DNA from: Streptantibioticus ferralitis | Lineage (GTDB): Bacteria; Actinomycetota; Actinomycetes; Streptomycetales; Streptomycetaceae | DNA: 64,000 bases | Assembly (NCBI RefSeq): GCF_029223525.1 | Contig: NZ_JARHTQ010000030.1 | Span: 23,110-87,109 of the forward strand | Reading direction: 5' to 3' | Shown: one piece after another, positions 25,823 through 34,117 of the stretch | Layout: each line of letters begins with the position of its first letter | Numbering within the stretch: position 1 is the stretch's first letter | Program-made: the position numbers and the translations under genes | The notes under the pieces: generated by a model | Database searches by the model: none | What the model was told of the DNA's origin: nothing | The model's input: only the letters and a program-made list of their open reading frames with translations

Positions 25823-26335
25823 ATGGCTGCCATGACGCAGACCACGCGAACCGAGACGCCCACGGCCGCCGACGAACGCACCACCCTGGAGGCGATGCTG
25901 GACTACCACCGGGCGACGCTTGCGATGAAGTGCGAGGGGCTCTCCGACGAACAGCTGCGCACCGCCACCGTGCCGCCGTCGGAGTTGACACTGCTGGGCC
26001 TGGTACGGCATCTGTCCGAGGTGGAGTGCGGCTGGTTCCGCAACGTCCTGGGGGCGGAGGACGTCAAGCCGCTCTACTACTCCGACGAGGACATGGACGG
26101 CGAGTTCCACGACCTCGCGACGGCGGATACGGCGGAGGCCTTCGCCACCTGGCGGGCCCAGATCGACCGCGCGAAGGAGCTGGCGGCGACGCGCTCGCTG
26201 GACGACACCGGCACGCGCCGGGGCGAGGCTTACTCGCTGCGCTGGATCTATGTGCACATGATCGAGGAGTACGCCAGGCACAACGGGCATGCCGATCTGA
26301 TCCGCGAGCGCCTAGACGGCGCCACCGGGGAGTGA
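25823..26335 (+). CDS. DinB/DUF664-family four-helix protein
   Basis: 170 residues of the DinB_2/DUF664 type (putative mycothiol- or metal-dependent transferase fold). The conserved histidine motifs are visible: MLDYHRATLAMK, LLGLVRHLSEVECGWF and the C-terminal MIEEYARHNGHADLIRE, which normally supply three metal-binding His. Start is uncertain: ATG 25823 and 25832 are both in frame and neither has a good Shine-Dalgarno sequence, so the message may be leaderless. Confidence 0.85.
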   Translation: MAAMTQTTRTETPTAADERTTLEAMLDYHRATLAMKCEGLSDEQLRTATVPPSELTLLGLVRHLSEVECGWFRNVLGAEDVKPLYYSDEDMDGEFHDLATADTAEAFATWRAQIDRAKELAATRSLDDTGTRRGEAYSLRWIYVHMIEEYARHNGHADLIRERLDGATGE

Positions 26336-26399
26336 GACGGCCGGCGATCACCCGTGCGGGGAATATCCAACCGCCGCTCCACAGGCCAGAGTTGACCGG

Positions 26400-26990
26400 G
26401 TGCGCCGATTCCCCGCAGTGGTCGTCCTGGCGGCGGCCGCGCTCCTCACCGGATGCGTCAACGTCTCCGAGCAGCCCGGCATGCCGAGCGGTACGGCGCC
26501 CTCGCCGCCGCCACGTCAACCGGCCCTGTCACGGATGGAACCGCGGCCCGCCCGCGAGGAGCTGACCACCACCGAACCGTATGCGGGCGCGTCGTCATCC
26601 ACCCCTTCCGCGGCCGCGCCCCCCGCGCCCGGGACACCGACGACCGCGCCAGACCCCGGGTCCACGTCCGGGTCCAGGTCCACGTCCGGGTCCGGGTCCG
26701 TGACGCAACCGGCGCTGCCCGCACCGGACCTGGGGCAGCGTCCCGCACCGCCGTCTCCCCCGGTCCTGCCCCGCCCGGCGCCGCGGCCGGTGCCCCCGCC
26801 GTCCGTCTCGCGGCCGGACCCACACCCGGCCCCGCCTCCGCCGCCGGCGCACCAGCCCGAGCGACCAGCGCCGCCGCCCGCCGGGCAACCGGCCGGGCAC
26901 GGCGATGTCTGCGGGCTCGGTGAGACATACGGCCGCTGGGCACCGGACAGTCCCGCCGCCCGGATCTGCCACCAGACCTACGGCAGATGA
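26400..26990 (+). CDS. Proline-rich putative lipoprotein
   Basis: 196 residues. A lipoprotein signal peptide ends in the lipobox LLTGC (Cys at about residue 19), followed by ~140 residues dominated by Pro, Ser, Thr and Ala with short GS repeats (GSTSGSRSTSGSGS), and a small C-terminal domain with two Cys (DVCGLGETYGRW and ARICHQTYGR). It is probably anchored to the outer face of the membrane and spans the wall with an extended linker. Family not recognised. Ends 6 bases before the convergent gene. Confidence 0.75.
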   Translation: MRRFPAVVVLAAAALLTGCVNVSEQPGMPSGTAPSPPPRQPALSRMEPRPAREELTTTEPYAGASSSTPSAAAPPAPGTPTTAPDPGSTSGSRSTSGSGSVTQPALPAPDLGQRPAPPSPPVLPRPAPRPVPPPSVSRPDPHPAPPPPPAHQPERPAPPPAGQPAGHGDVCGLGETYGRWAPDSPAARICHQTYGR

Positions 26991-26996
26991 CCGGCG

Positions 26997-27470
26997 CTAC
27001 GGCAGTTGGTCGGGGTCCGCGGCCGTGGCCAGCCGCAGTTCCAACCGGTCCAGCGCGGCACGGATACCGTCCCCGTACGCGTCGTCGGCCAGGGCGTCGG
27101 ACGACTCACGTGCTCTGCCGAGGTAGCCGCGCGCTATGCCGTGCTCGCCCAACTTGTGGTAGTCCGCTGCCAGGTTCAGATACAGCGAGGGATAGAAGCC
27201 GCGCACCGAGAGCACATGGTCACCCCAGGCGACCTCGTTCTGGTCAACGGCGTCAGCGGCCCGCAACGCCTTGAGATCCCAGGCGAGTTCGTCCTCCGGA
27301 TCATCCTGGGTGTCCGCCATGTAGTGCGCGAGGGTGCAGCGGTGCACCGGTGATCCGTCCTCCCCGATCTCCTTCCACAGGGTGGCGAAGCGGCTGCGTG
27401 CCTCCTCACGATCGCCCCCGTGCAGCAGCATGATCACCTGGCCGATACGCATGGTCATCTCGTCCGCCAC
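26997..27470 (-). CDS. Conserved actinobacterial helical (TPR-like) protein
   Basis: 157 residues, all-helical in appearance, with TPR-like repeats (FYPSLYLNLAADYHKLGEHGIARGYLGRARE). GTG 27470 follows GGAGG with 5 bases between. Function unknown. Its 5' leader contains an unusual tandem repeat (27501-27566). Confidence 0.75.
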   Translation of the reverse strand: MADEMTMRIGQVIMLLHGGDREEARSRFATLWKEIGEDGSPVHRCTLAHYMADTQDDPEDELAWDLKALRAADAVDQNEVAWGDHVLSVRGFYPSLYLNLAADYHKLGEHGIARGYLGRARESSDALADDAYGDGIRAALDRLELRLATAADPDQLP

Positions 27471-27500
27471 TGTCGCCTCCCGTGCCCGCGCCGCGTCGTC

Positions 27501-27566
27501 GTCCGCGTTCTCGTCCGCGTTCTCGTCCGCGTTCTCGTCCGCGTTCTCGATCTCGATCTCGATCTC
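27501..27566 (-). repeat. Minisatellite: 4 x 12 bp plus 3 x 6 bp in a 5' leader
   Basis: Plus strand shows four perfect copies of GTCCGCGTTCTC (27501-27548) followed by three perfect copies of GATCTC (27549-27566). It lies 31-96 bases upstream of the GTG of the TPR-like gene, so on the minus strand it is transcribed or sits in the promoter. The rest of the 27471-27776 gap holds no gene. Confidence 0.95.
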
Positions 27567-27776
27567 GTGACGACGCTAGCGGCAGGGTCTGACAATCACT
27601 GTGAAGCAGCCGCGGGGACGGGACCAGGAGGCTGAACCGTACTCCGCCGCACCGACCCCGACCTGGATACCTGGCAGAAGATGGAAGGTATCCAGGGCAT
27701 CGTGGAATCACCCGGCCCGCCCGGAGCGCCGATGTCGTAGCGCCGCCACCGAGTGCCGACAACGAGGAGCACAACC

Positions 27777-28178
27777 ATGAACCGCCATGTCACCGGCACC
27801 TTCACCTTCGCCAGCTGGGAGGAGAACACCTCGGCCGAGGCCGAAGGCGGTGCGAAGCTCGGCCGCGCCTCGGTGGCCAACACCTTCACCGGCGCCGTCG
27901 AAGCCGCCGGAGCCGTTGAGTACGCACTGGTCTACACCAGCCCGACCGAGGGGGTGTTCTGCGGCTACGAGCATCTGACCGGCTCGGTGGAGGGCCGGGC
28001 GGGTGCCTTCGTGATCGAGCACCGGGGACGGTTCTCGGGAGACACCGTGCACTGCGCCCTGACGGTGGTCCCCGGTTCCGGTAGCGGCGAGCTGGCCGGA
28101 ATCACCGGCGGCGGCAGCTTCATCGCCCGGCAGGGCGAACCCACCACCACCTACGCCCTCGACTACCACCTGGGCTGA
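27777..28178 (+). CDS. DUF3224 family protein
   Basis: 133 residues of the DUF3224 beta-barrel family: GTFTFASWEENT at the N-terminus, GAVEYALVYT and SGELAGITGGGSFIAR toward the C-terminus are typical. ATG 27777 has GAGGAG 7 bases upstream. Members are small soluble proteins of unknown function. Confidence 0.88.
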   Translation: MNRHVTGTFTFASWEENTSAEAEGGAKLGRASVANTFTGAVEAAGAVEYALVYTSPTEGVFCGYEHLTGSVEGRAGAFVIEHRGRFSGDTVHCALTVVPGSGSGELAGITGGGSFIARQGEPTTTYALDYHLG

Positions 28179-28206
28179 CGCCGGGCGCTCGCCGCCGACG
28201 ACGCCG

Positions 28207-28896
28207 CTATTGGGCGGGCGTGCCGAGGTCGGGGATCCGCCAGTCGACCGGCGGGTGGCTCTGAGCCGCTACCGCCTCGTTGATCTGGGTGAACGGGCGG
28301 CTGCCGAAGAACTTCTTGGCCGACAGCGGTGACGGATGCGCCCCCTGCACCACCATGTGCCGCTCGGTGTCGATCAGCGGCAGCTTCTTCTTCGCGTAGT
28401 TGCCCCACAGGACGAACACCGCGGGGTCGGGCCGCTCGGCGACGGCCCTGATCACGGCGTCGGTGAACTTCTCCCAGCCCTTGCCCTTGTGCGCGTTGGC
28501 CTCCCCCTCGCGGACCGTCAGCACCGCGTTGAGCAGCAGCACGCCCTGCCGCGCCCAGGGCATCAAGTACCCGTTGTCCGGCACCGGATGGCCGAGCTCC
28601 TCGTGCATCTCCTTGAAGATGTTCCGCAGCGACGGCGGGGTCTTCACCCCGGGCCGCACCGAGAAGCACATGCCGTGCGCCTGGCCCACGCCGTGGTACG
28701 GGTCCTGCCCCAGGATCAGCACCTTCACCCGGTCGTACGGGGTCGCGTCCAGAGCCGCGAAGACCTCGTCGCGGGGCGGGAACACATGGTGCTGGGCGCG
28801 CTCCTTCTCGACGTACTCGGTGAGCTCCTGGAAGTAGGGCTTGTCCAACTCCTCGCCGAGGACGGCCTGCCAGGACTCGGGCAGCATGCTGGGCAC
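28207..28896 (-). CDS. ung: Uracil-DNA glycosylase, family 1
   Basis: 229 residues, the normal length. The water-activating motif GQDPYHG (Asp65), VLLLNAVLTV, and the DNA-intercalation loop HPSPLSAKKFFG (His187) are intact. It removes uracil from DNA in base-excision repair. GTG 28896 has GGAGG 8 bases upstream; the frame is open further to 29022. Monocistronic by appearance. Confidence 0.95.
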   Translation of the reverse strand: MPSMLPESWQAVLGEELDKPYFQELTEYVEKERAQHHVFPPRDEVFAALDATPYDRVKVLILGQDPYHGVGQAHGMCFSVRPGVKTPPSLRNIFKEMHEELGHPVPDNGYLMPWARQGVLLLNAVLTVREGEANAHKGKGWEKFTDAVIRAVAERPDPAVFVLWGNYAKKKLPLIDTERHMVVQGAHPSPLSAKKFFGSRPFTQINEAVAAQSHPPVDWRIPDLGTPAQ

Positions 28897-28998
28897 GTCA
28901 AGAACCTCCGGTACGTGATCCGTTACTGACCACAGAACGTACCGGCCCCCACTGACAATCGGCCGTGCCGGGTAGCATCCGGGCCTGCCCGGCGCACG

Positions 28999-29033
28999 GT
29001 GAGGGGGCGGTGCCCGGCGCACCGCCCCCTCAC
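28999..29033 (-). terminator. Strong hairpin terminator of the SDR gene
   Basis: Perfect 15-bp stem GTGAGGGGGCGGTGC / GCACCGCCCCCTCAC with a 5-base loop, 19 bases past the SDR stop codon and upstream of the ung start. Confidence 0.85.
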
Positions 29034-29052
29034 CCGCCCGTGTGGTGGCCGC

Positions 29053-29811
29053 TCAGGCCACCCCGGCCTGCAGGAACAGACCACCGTCGACCACCAGGGT
29101 CTGGCCGGTGATCCAGCTCGCCTGGTCGGACAGCAGGAACGCGGCGGCGCCCGCGACGTCCTCCGGCACACCGAGCCGCTTCAGCGGATATCCGGCGGCC
29201 GCCTCCTCCTCACGTCCCTCGTAGAGGGTGGCGGCGAACTTCGTCTTGACGACGGCCGGGGCGATGGCGTTCACCCTTACGCCCGGCGCCAGTTCGGAGG
29301 CGAGTTGCAGCGTGAGGTTGATGAGCGCCGCCTTGCTCATGCCGTACGCCCCGATGAACGGCGACGGGGCGAGCCCGGCGACCGAGGCGACGTTGACGAT
29401 CGCGCCGCCGTTCTCCTTCTGCCAGGCCTTCCAGGTCTGCTGGGCGAAGCCGAGCGCGGAGATGACGTTGGTCTCGTAGACCTTGCGCGCCACGGCCAGG
29501 TCGAGCTCGGCGATCGGCCCGAACACCGGGTTCGTACCAGCGTTGTTGGCGAGGAAGTCGACCCGGCCGAAGGCCTCCATGGTGCGCGCCACGGCTTCCG
29601 CCTGGTGGGCCTCGTCATGGGCCTTGCCCGCGACGCCGATCGCCCGGTCGGCGCCGAGCCGCTCGACGGCCTCCTTGAGCGCGTCCTCGTTGCGTCCGGT
29701 GACGCACACCCGGTCGCCGCGGGCGACCAACGCCTCCGCGATGCCGTAGCCGATGCCGCGGCTGGCACCGGTGACGATCGCGACGCGGCCGCTGTCTGGC
29801 TGAGTGGTCAT
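29053..29811 (-). CDS. Short-chain dehydrogenase/reductase (FabG-like)
   Basis: 252 residues. Cofactor motif TGASRGIG (~15-22), NNAG, catalytic Ser in VNVASVAG and YGMSK (Tyr-x3-Lys) are present, so it is an active classical SDR. It lies 56 bases downstream of a second, related reductase and is probably co-transcribed with it. ATG 29811 has GAAGGAAAGG upstream. Substrate unknown; the resemblance to 3-oxoacyl-ACP reductases is general. Confidence 0.9.
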   Translation of the reverse strand: MTTQPDSGRVAIVTGASRGIGYGIAEALVARGDRVCVTGRNEDALKEAVERLGADRAIGVAGKAHDEAHQAEAVARTMEAFGRVDFLANNAGTNPVFGPIAELDLAVARKVYETNVISALGFAQQTWKAWQKENGGAIVNVASVAGLAPSPFIGAYGMSKAALINLTLQLASELAPGVRVNAIAPAVVKTKFAATLYEGREEEAAAGYPLKRLGVPEDVAGAAAFLLSDQASWITGQTLVVDGGLFLQAGVA

Positions 29812-29867
29812 GTGCTGCGTGCCTTTCCTTCGCCTGGTCTGTCTGCGCTACGCCGTTTCCGCTGACG

Positions 29868-30647
29868 TCAGTCGAGCGGACCGCCGGCGACGTACAGCAC
29901 CTGGCCGGAGACGAATCCGGCCTGGTCGCTGGTGAAGAACGCGACGGCGTTGGCGATGTCGTCGGGGTGGCCGACCCGCTGGACGGGGATCTGGCTCGCG
30001 GCGGCCTTCTGGAAGTCCTCGAAGTCCATGCCCACGCGGGCGGCGGTGGCGGCCGTCATGTCGGTGACGATGAAGCCGGGCGCGACGGCGTTGGCGGTCA
30101 CCCCGAACTTGCCGAGCTCGATCGCCAGGGTCTTGGTGAAGCCCTGCAGACCCGCCTTGGCCGTCGAGTAGTTGGCCTGACCGCGGTTGCCCAGCGCCGA
30201 GCTGGAGGAGAGGTTGACGACCCGCCCGAACTTGGCGTCCACCATGTGCTTCTGCACGGCGCGGGTCATCAGGAACGCGCCGCGCAGATGCACGTTCATC
30301 ACGGTGTCCCAGTCCGTGGCGCTCATCTTGAACAGCAGGTTGTCGCGGAGCACACCGGCGTTGTTGACCAGGATCGTGGGCGCGCCGAGTTCTTCGGCGA
30401 CCCGGGCGACGGCCGCCTCCACCTGCGCCTCGTCCGAGACGTCCGCGCCGACGGCGATCGCCTTGCCACCCGCCGCGGTGATCATCTCGACGGTGCCCTT
30501 GCAGGCCGCCTCGTCGAGGTCGAGCACGGCGACCGTACGGCCCTCGGCGGCCAGCCGGACCGCGGTGGCCGCACCGATGCCGCGAGCGGCCCCGGTGACG
30601 ATCGCACAGCGTTGCCCGGCGGACAGGGGCTGCTCGGTGGTGGACAT
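29868..30647 (-). CDS. 3-oxoacyl-ACP reductase-like SDR
   Basis: 259 residues with TGAARGIG, LVNNAGVLRDNLLFKM, Ser in VVNLSSSSALGN and YSTAK; the run NNAGVLRD and the GGPLD C-terminus are typical of FabG paralogues. ATG 30647 follows GAGGAG. A well-formed promoter is visible 67-95 bases upstream. First gene of a two-gene SDR unit; possible roles are fatty-acid or polyhydroxyalkanoate-type 3-ketoacyl reduction. Confidence 0.9.
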   Translation of the reverse strand: MSTTEQPLSAGQRCAIVTGAARGIGAATAVRLAAEGRTVAVLDLDEAACKGTVEMITAAGGKAIAVGADVSDEAQVEAAVARVAEELGAPTILVNNAGVLRDNLLFKMSATDWDTVMNVHLRGAFLMTRAVQKHMVDAKFGRVVNLSSSSALGNRGQANYSTAKAGLQGFTKTLAIELGKFGVTANAVAPGFIVTDMTAATAARVGMDFEDFQKAAASQIPVQRVGHPDDIANAVAFFTSDQAGFVSGQVLYVAGGPLD

Positions 30648-30713
30648 CTGCTCTCCTCGCCCTAAGGTGCGGTGCCACATATGAGCGACCGCTTAGTACG
30701 TCCGGTGCACGAA

Positions 30714-30742
30714 ACCGTAGGAGTGCAGTGACCCAGTGTCAA
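30714..30742 (-). promoter_or_regulatory. Sigma-70-type promoter for the SDR pair
   Basis: On the minus strand TTGACA (30742-30737), a 17-base spacer and TACGGT (30719-30714) form a near-ideal HrdB promoter. The predicted transcript starts near 30707 and gives a ~60-base leader containing TACTAAGCGGTCGCTCA, a candidate TetR-type operator half-site region. Confidence 0.75.
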
Positions 30743-30924
30743 CGGCGCGACGCCAGATGTGGCTCATGGCACGGATCGCCTGCGGCGCGCGGAGGCGGAC
30801 GGCTGAGCGCGGTGACGGCCCGACGGCCGGCACCGGTCCACGACCTCGGGCCAGGCGTTTCCGGACGCCACGCCGTCACCGGCCCGGACGAGCCCGGAGG
30901 CCCGGCCGGGCCGGTGCGGACGGC

Positions 30925-31308
30925 TCAGCGGACCAGCAGGTCCAGCAGCCGGTCGGCGTCGGCGGCCGGGTCGGAGGTCAGGCCGGTGTGGATGGGTCCC
31001 GGCTGGACGACCGTGCTGCGGGGCGCCGTCAGCCAGCGGAACCGGCGGCCCGGGTCGTCGCCCGCCGCCTGACCGGCCCGCTCCCCGCCCTCGCAGACGC
31101 ACTCGACGGCACGCAGCGCGGCCCGTACCGCGACCACGTCGGCGTTCGGGTCCAGACAGCGCAGCCGCTCCTCGTCCAGGTGGATCCGGGCGGCGATGAA
31201 GGAACGCGCCCGGCAGTAGAGGAGGACACCGGCGTTGATCTGCTCACCGCGCTCGACCCGCGGGACGACGCGGACCACCGCGTACTCGAACACATCGCGG
31301 GCGGTCAT
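30925..31308 (-). CDS. DUF3037 family protein, partner of HipA-like kinase
   Basis: 127 residues of the DUF3037 family: FEYAVVRVVPRVERGEQINAGVLLYC at the N-terminus and LTAPRSTVVQPGPIHTGLT near the end are characteristic. ATG 31308 overlaps the stop of the upstream HipA-like gene by four bases, so the two are translationally coupled. Function unknown; conserved linkage to HipA-like kinases suggests it is a partner or substrate. Confidence 0.88.
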   Translation of the reverse strand: MTARDVFEYAVVRVVPRVERGEQINAGVLLYCRARSFIAARIHLDEERLRCLDPNADVVAVRAALRAVECVCEGGERAGQAAGDDPGRRFRWLTAPRSTVVQPGPIHTGLTSDPAADADRLLDLLVR

Positions 31309-32153
31309 CGGGGGCCCTCCTGCTGAGAACCGGCGGCCTTCCCCTCGACCCAGGTGCGCAGCCACTCCGGCGGCGCGTCGGCCTTCTTCGGCGGTGCCGA
31401 CAGCAGGATCCGGTCCTGGATCGTGGCGGCCCGCCCGCTCAGTACCTCGGTGTAGGCGCGGCGCACCGCGTCGGGCGTGTCGAAGCCGGGCTCGTCCAGC
31501 AGCCACTCGTCCGGGATCAACGCGGTGACCTCGCGCAGCAGCGCGTCGGTGACCCGCGGCGCGAGCTCGGCGGCGGCCTCGGCCACCTCGGCGGCGGACA
31601 CGAAACGGGCGAGCGCGTGGTCCGTGGCGTCGTACGGCCTGGCGGCCGAACTCTGCGCGCCGTTCCAGTTGTGGTGCCAGATCAGCGCGGCGCCGTGGTC
31701 GATCAGCCACAGCTTGCGGTGCCAGATCAGCATGTTGGGATTGCGCCAGGAGCGGTCGACGTTGTTGACCAGCGCGTCGAACCAGATGATGCGCCCGGCC
31801 TCGTCCGCGGCCACCTCGAAGGCGAGCGGGTCGAAGCCGACGGATCCGGGCAGGAAGTCCATGCCGAGGTTCAGCCCACCGCTGGCCTTGAGCAGGTCCT
31901 GGACCTCGGTGTCGGGTTCACCCAGCGCGATGACCGGGTCGAAGTCGAGCCGTACCAGCTCGGGCACCCGCAGCTCCAACCGTCGGGCGAGTTCGCCGCA
32001 GACGACCTCGGCGACCAGCGCCTTACGGCCCTGCGCCGCACCGATGAACTTCGCTACGTATGTACCCAGATCGTCCGCCTCGACGATCCCGGGCACCGAT
32101 CCGCCCTCACGCAATGGCGTGACGTAGCGGATCGCGGTCACTTCAGGGAGCAT
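31305..32153 (-). CDS. HipA-like Ser/Thr kinase family protein
   Basis: 282 residues. Kinase-like features: YVAKFIG (ATP-binding Lys), catalytic-loop-like NNVDRSWRNPNML and metal-binding LIDHG in the DFG position. It is much shorter than E. coli HipA (about 440) and lacks an adjacent HipB-type helix-turn-helix antitoxin; instead it is fused by a four-base overlap to a DUF3037 gene. Whether this pair is a toxin-antitoxin module or a housekeeping kinase is unknown. Confidence 0.85.
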   Translation of the reverse strand: MLPEVTAIRYVTPLREGGSVPGIVEADDLGTYVAKFIGAAQGRKALVAEVVCGELARRLELRVPELVRLDFDPVIALGEPDTEVQDLLKASGGLNLGMDFLPGSVGFDPLAFEVAADEAGRIIWFDALVNNVDRSWRNPNMLIWHRKLWLIDHGAALIWHHNWNGAQSSAARPYDATDHALARFVSAAEVAEAAAELAPRVTDALLREVTALIPDEWLLDEPGFDTPDAVRRAYTEVLSGRAATIQDRILLSAPPKKADAPPEWLRTWVEGKAAGSQQEGPR

Positions 32154-32447
32154 CCGCCCAGGTTACTGGGCAGGTGGGCGCGGGGCTCGCGGATATACGG
32201 GGCGCTCGGCGACGCCCACCTTGTCCAACTGGCGCACAGGGAGCGGGCGCGGGCGTGCCGAGGGCATCGTCGGCCAGGCCACGGACGCGGCGGTGGTGCG
32301 TCCGCCTGGCGGGACCGTCCGGGCGTTTGAACGCGAGTGGCTCGCGAGCCGTATGGGAAGGGGCGGCGCGACGGCGCGAGACTCGACCACAGATCGCGCG
32401 GGACTCGCCGGCACGCTTGACGACAACCTCACCGAAGGACGTGACCC

Positions 32448-32960
32448 ATGGACGACCTGACTTCCGGCTCCCCGGTATCCACCTCCCGCCGCACCGTGGT
32501 CGCGGCAGCGGGAGCCGTCGGCCTCGCCGCCGCGCTGGCGGCGTGCAGTGGGTCCAACAGCAACTCGGCGGCCTCCGCGCCGTCCCAGGACAGCAGCAGC
32601 CAGGCGTCCGGTTCGTCGCCCGAGAGCTCCTCGTCAGCACCGGCGGGCAACGGCGGCAGCGGCGGTGGCGGTGGCGCCGTGCTGGCGAAGACCTCCGACA
32701 TCCCGCAGGGCGGCGGCAAGGTGTTCCCGGACAAGCAGGTGGTGGTGACACAGCCGACGGCCGGTACGTTCAAGGCGTTCAGCACGATCTGCACCCACCA
32801 GGGCTGCCCGGTCAACCAGGTGCAGAACGGCACCATCAACTGCCCGTGCCACGGCAGCAAGTTCCACATCGCGGACGGCAGTGTGGCGAACGGTCCGGCC
32901 ACCCAGCCGCTGGCGCCCGCCAAGATCTCGGTCGAGGGCGGTTCAGTGAAGCTGGTCTGA
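32448..32960 (+). CDS. Rieske [2Fe-2S] lipoprotein
   Basis: 170 residues. Twin-arginine signal SRRTVV (Arg14-Arg15), lipobox Cys33 in LAAC, a ~45-residue Ser/Gly linker, then a Rieske domain with CTHQGC (Cys115, His117, Cys120) and CPCHGSKF (Cys132, Cys134, His135), i.e. all cluster ligands plus the disulfide pair. Folded and loaded in the cytosol, exported by Tat and lipid-anchored. Redox partner unknown; no cytochrome genes nearby. GAAGGA precedes ATG 32448. The 3' end overlaps the convergent gene by 18 bases. Confidence 0.92.
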   Translation: MDDLTSGSPVSTSRRTVVAAAGAVGLAAALAACSGSNSNSAASAPSQDSSSQASGSSPESSSSAPAGNGGSGGGGGAVLAKTSDIPQGGGKVFPDKQVVVTQPTAGTFKAFSTICTHQGCPVNQVQNGTINCPCHGSKFHIADGSVANGPATQPLAPAKISVEGGSVKLV

Positions 32961-33587
32961 CCCCTGCCAGCTGGCCAGTACGGCTTCGGCCGTGGTGACC
33001 GTCGCGACCAGGTCCAGGGTGTGCCGGAGCACGGCGGCCGCGTAGTCGGCAGGCACCCCGGCCACGGCGTCGGCGGGCACCACGGCCGTGTATCCGAGGT
33101 TGACGGCGTCGAACACGGCGTTCGGCACGGCGATGTTCAGCGACACGCCGGTGACGACGACCGTACGGACGCCGAGGTTGCGCAGCAGCGCGTCGAGGCC
33201 GGTCCCGGCCAGCGGCGACAGGCCGTGCAGTCGGCGGACGACGAGGTCCGAGGCGCCGACGGCGATCTCATCGGTGACCTCGGCGGCGGGCGTACCGGTG
33301 AGCTGCTGCACCGGAAGCCGTTCGGCGGTCCGGAACAGCCGGGCGTTGCGGCTCGCACCGCGGCCGTCCGGGCGCCGTTCGGCGATCGCGTGGACGACGG
33401 TCGCTCCGGCCGACCGGGCCGCCGCCACCAGGGCGGCGATGCGGGAGAGCGTCCCGTCGGCGCGCACCGCCACGGCGAGATGCGGCAGCGCGCTGCCGGG
33501 CCCGACGACACCGCGTTGGCACTCCACGGTGAGCAGCGCGGTATGAGCGGGTTCCAGCAGTCCGGCAAGGCATTCCCGCTCCGCCAT
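32943..33587 (-). CDS. Isochorismatase-fold (cysteine hydrolase family) protein lacking the catalytic Cys
   Basis: 214 residues of the isochorismatase-like fold (TALLTVECQRGVVGP, VVHAIAERRPD, VVVTGVSLNIAVPNAVFDA). The usual catalytic Asp of LLxVDxQ is Glu here, and the position of the nucleophilic Cys (GvxtdvCV) is Ala in SLNIAV. It is therefore either a non-hydrolytic relative or uses different chemistry, as in isochorismatase itself, which lacks the Cys. ATG 33587 has AGAGGA upstream. Divergent from the PPOX gene. Confidence 0.82.
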   Translation of the reverse strand: MAERECLAGLLEPAHTALLTVECQRGVVGPGSALPHLAVAVRADGTLSRIAALVAAARSAGATVVHAIAERRPDGRGASRNARLFRTAERLPVQQLTGTPAAEVTDEIAVGASDLVVRRLHGLSPLAGTGLDALLRNLGVRTVVVTGVSLNIAVPNAVFDAVNLGYTAVVPADAVAGVPADYAAAVLRHTLDLVATVTTAEAVLASWQGSDQLH

Positions 33588-33620
33588 GGCGTTCCTCTCG
33601 CCCCGGGGCACCCGTTAGCC

Positions 33621-33634
33621 TGACGCTACGTCAG
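33621..33634. promoter_or_regulatory. Palindrome TGACGCTACGTCAG (second copy), divergent operator candidate
   Basis: TGACG-CTA-CGTCA lies between the isochorismatase-like gene (start 33587, minus) and the PPOX gene (start 33658, plus), so it could control both. An identical 14-mer is at 17551-17564. Confidence 0.5.
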
Positions 33635-33657
33635 ACGCCGGGGTGAGGGGAAGACCG

Positions 33658-34116
33658 ATGACCACCGCACAGCGGCACGGCCGCAGGATCATGATGTCGC
33701 CGCAGGAGTTGGACGGATACCTCGGCGAGCGCCGCACCTGCCGGGTGGCAACGATCTCGGCGGACGGCGCGCCGCATGTGAGCGCGCTGTGGTTCGCCTG
33801 GGACGGCAGCTCCCTGTGGCTGTACTCGCTGGTGCGCAGCCGCCGTTGGGCCCAACTGGCCGCCGATCCGCGGGCCGCGGTGGTGGTGGACGACGGCGAG
33901 GAGTACGGGGAGCTGCGCGGCGTCGAGTTGTCCGGCGCCGTCGAGTTCGTCGGCGAGGCACCGCGCACCGGCGAGCCGCGCCCGGAACTCGACACGCCCG
34001 AGAGGCTGTTCACGGCGAAGTACTTCGGCCATGACCGCATGCCGCACGACGGCCGTCACGCGTGGCTGCGGCTGACCCCCGAGCGCGTCGTCTCCTGGGA
34101 CTTCCGCAAGCTGTGA
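33658..34116 (+). CDS. PPOX-class FMN/F420-binding split-barrel protein
   Basis: 152 residues of the pyridoxamine 5'-phosphate oxidase-like superfamily: GYLGERRTCRVATISADGAPHVSALWFAWDG is the conserved N-terminal strand pair, with RWAQLAADPRAAVVVDDG downstream. In actinobacteria this group commonly binds F420. ATG 33658 follows GAGGGGAAG. Tail-to-tail with the LysR gene, one base apart. Confidence 0.85.
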   Translation: MTTAQRHGRRIMMSPQELDGYLGERRTCRVATISADGAPHVSALWFAWDGSSLWLYSLVRSRRWAQLAADPRAAVVVDDGEEYGELRGVELSGAVEFVGEAPRTGEPRPELDTPERLFTAKYFGHDRMPHDGRHAWLRLTPERVVSWDFRKL

Positions 34117-34117
34117 G

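Noticed and set aside
27406..27774. Minus-strand frame encoding RERG/DRDR repeats
   Set aside because: Translation of the non-coding minisatellite; no Shine-Dalgarno sequence, and it overlaps the real TPR-like gene in another frame.
31305..32153. Classical hipBA toxin-antitoxin operon
   Set aside because: No HipB-type helix-turn-helix gene upstream and the kinase is much shorter than HipA; listed only as HipA-like.
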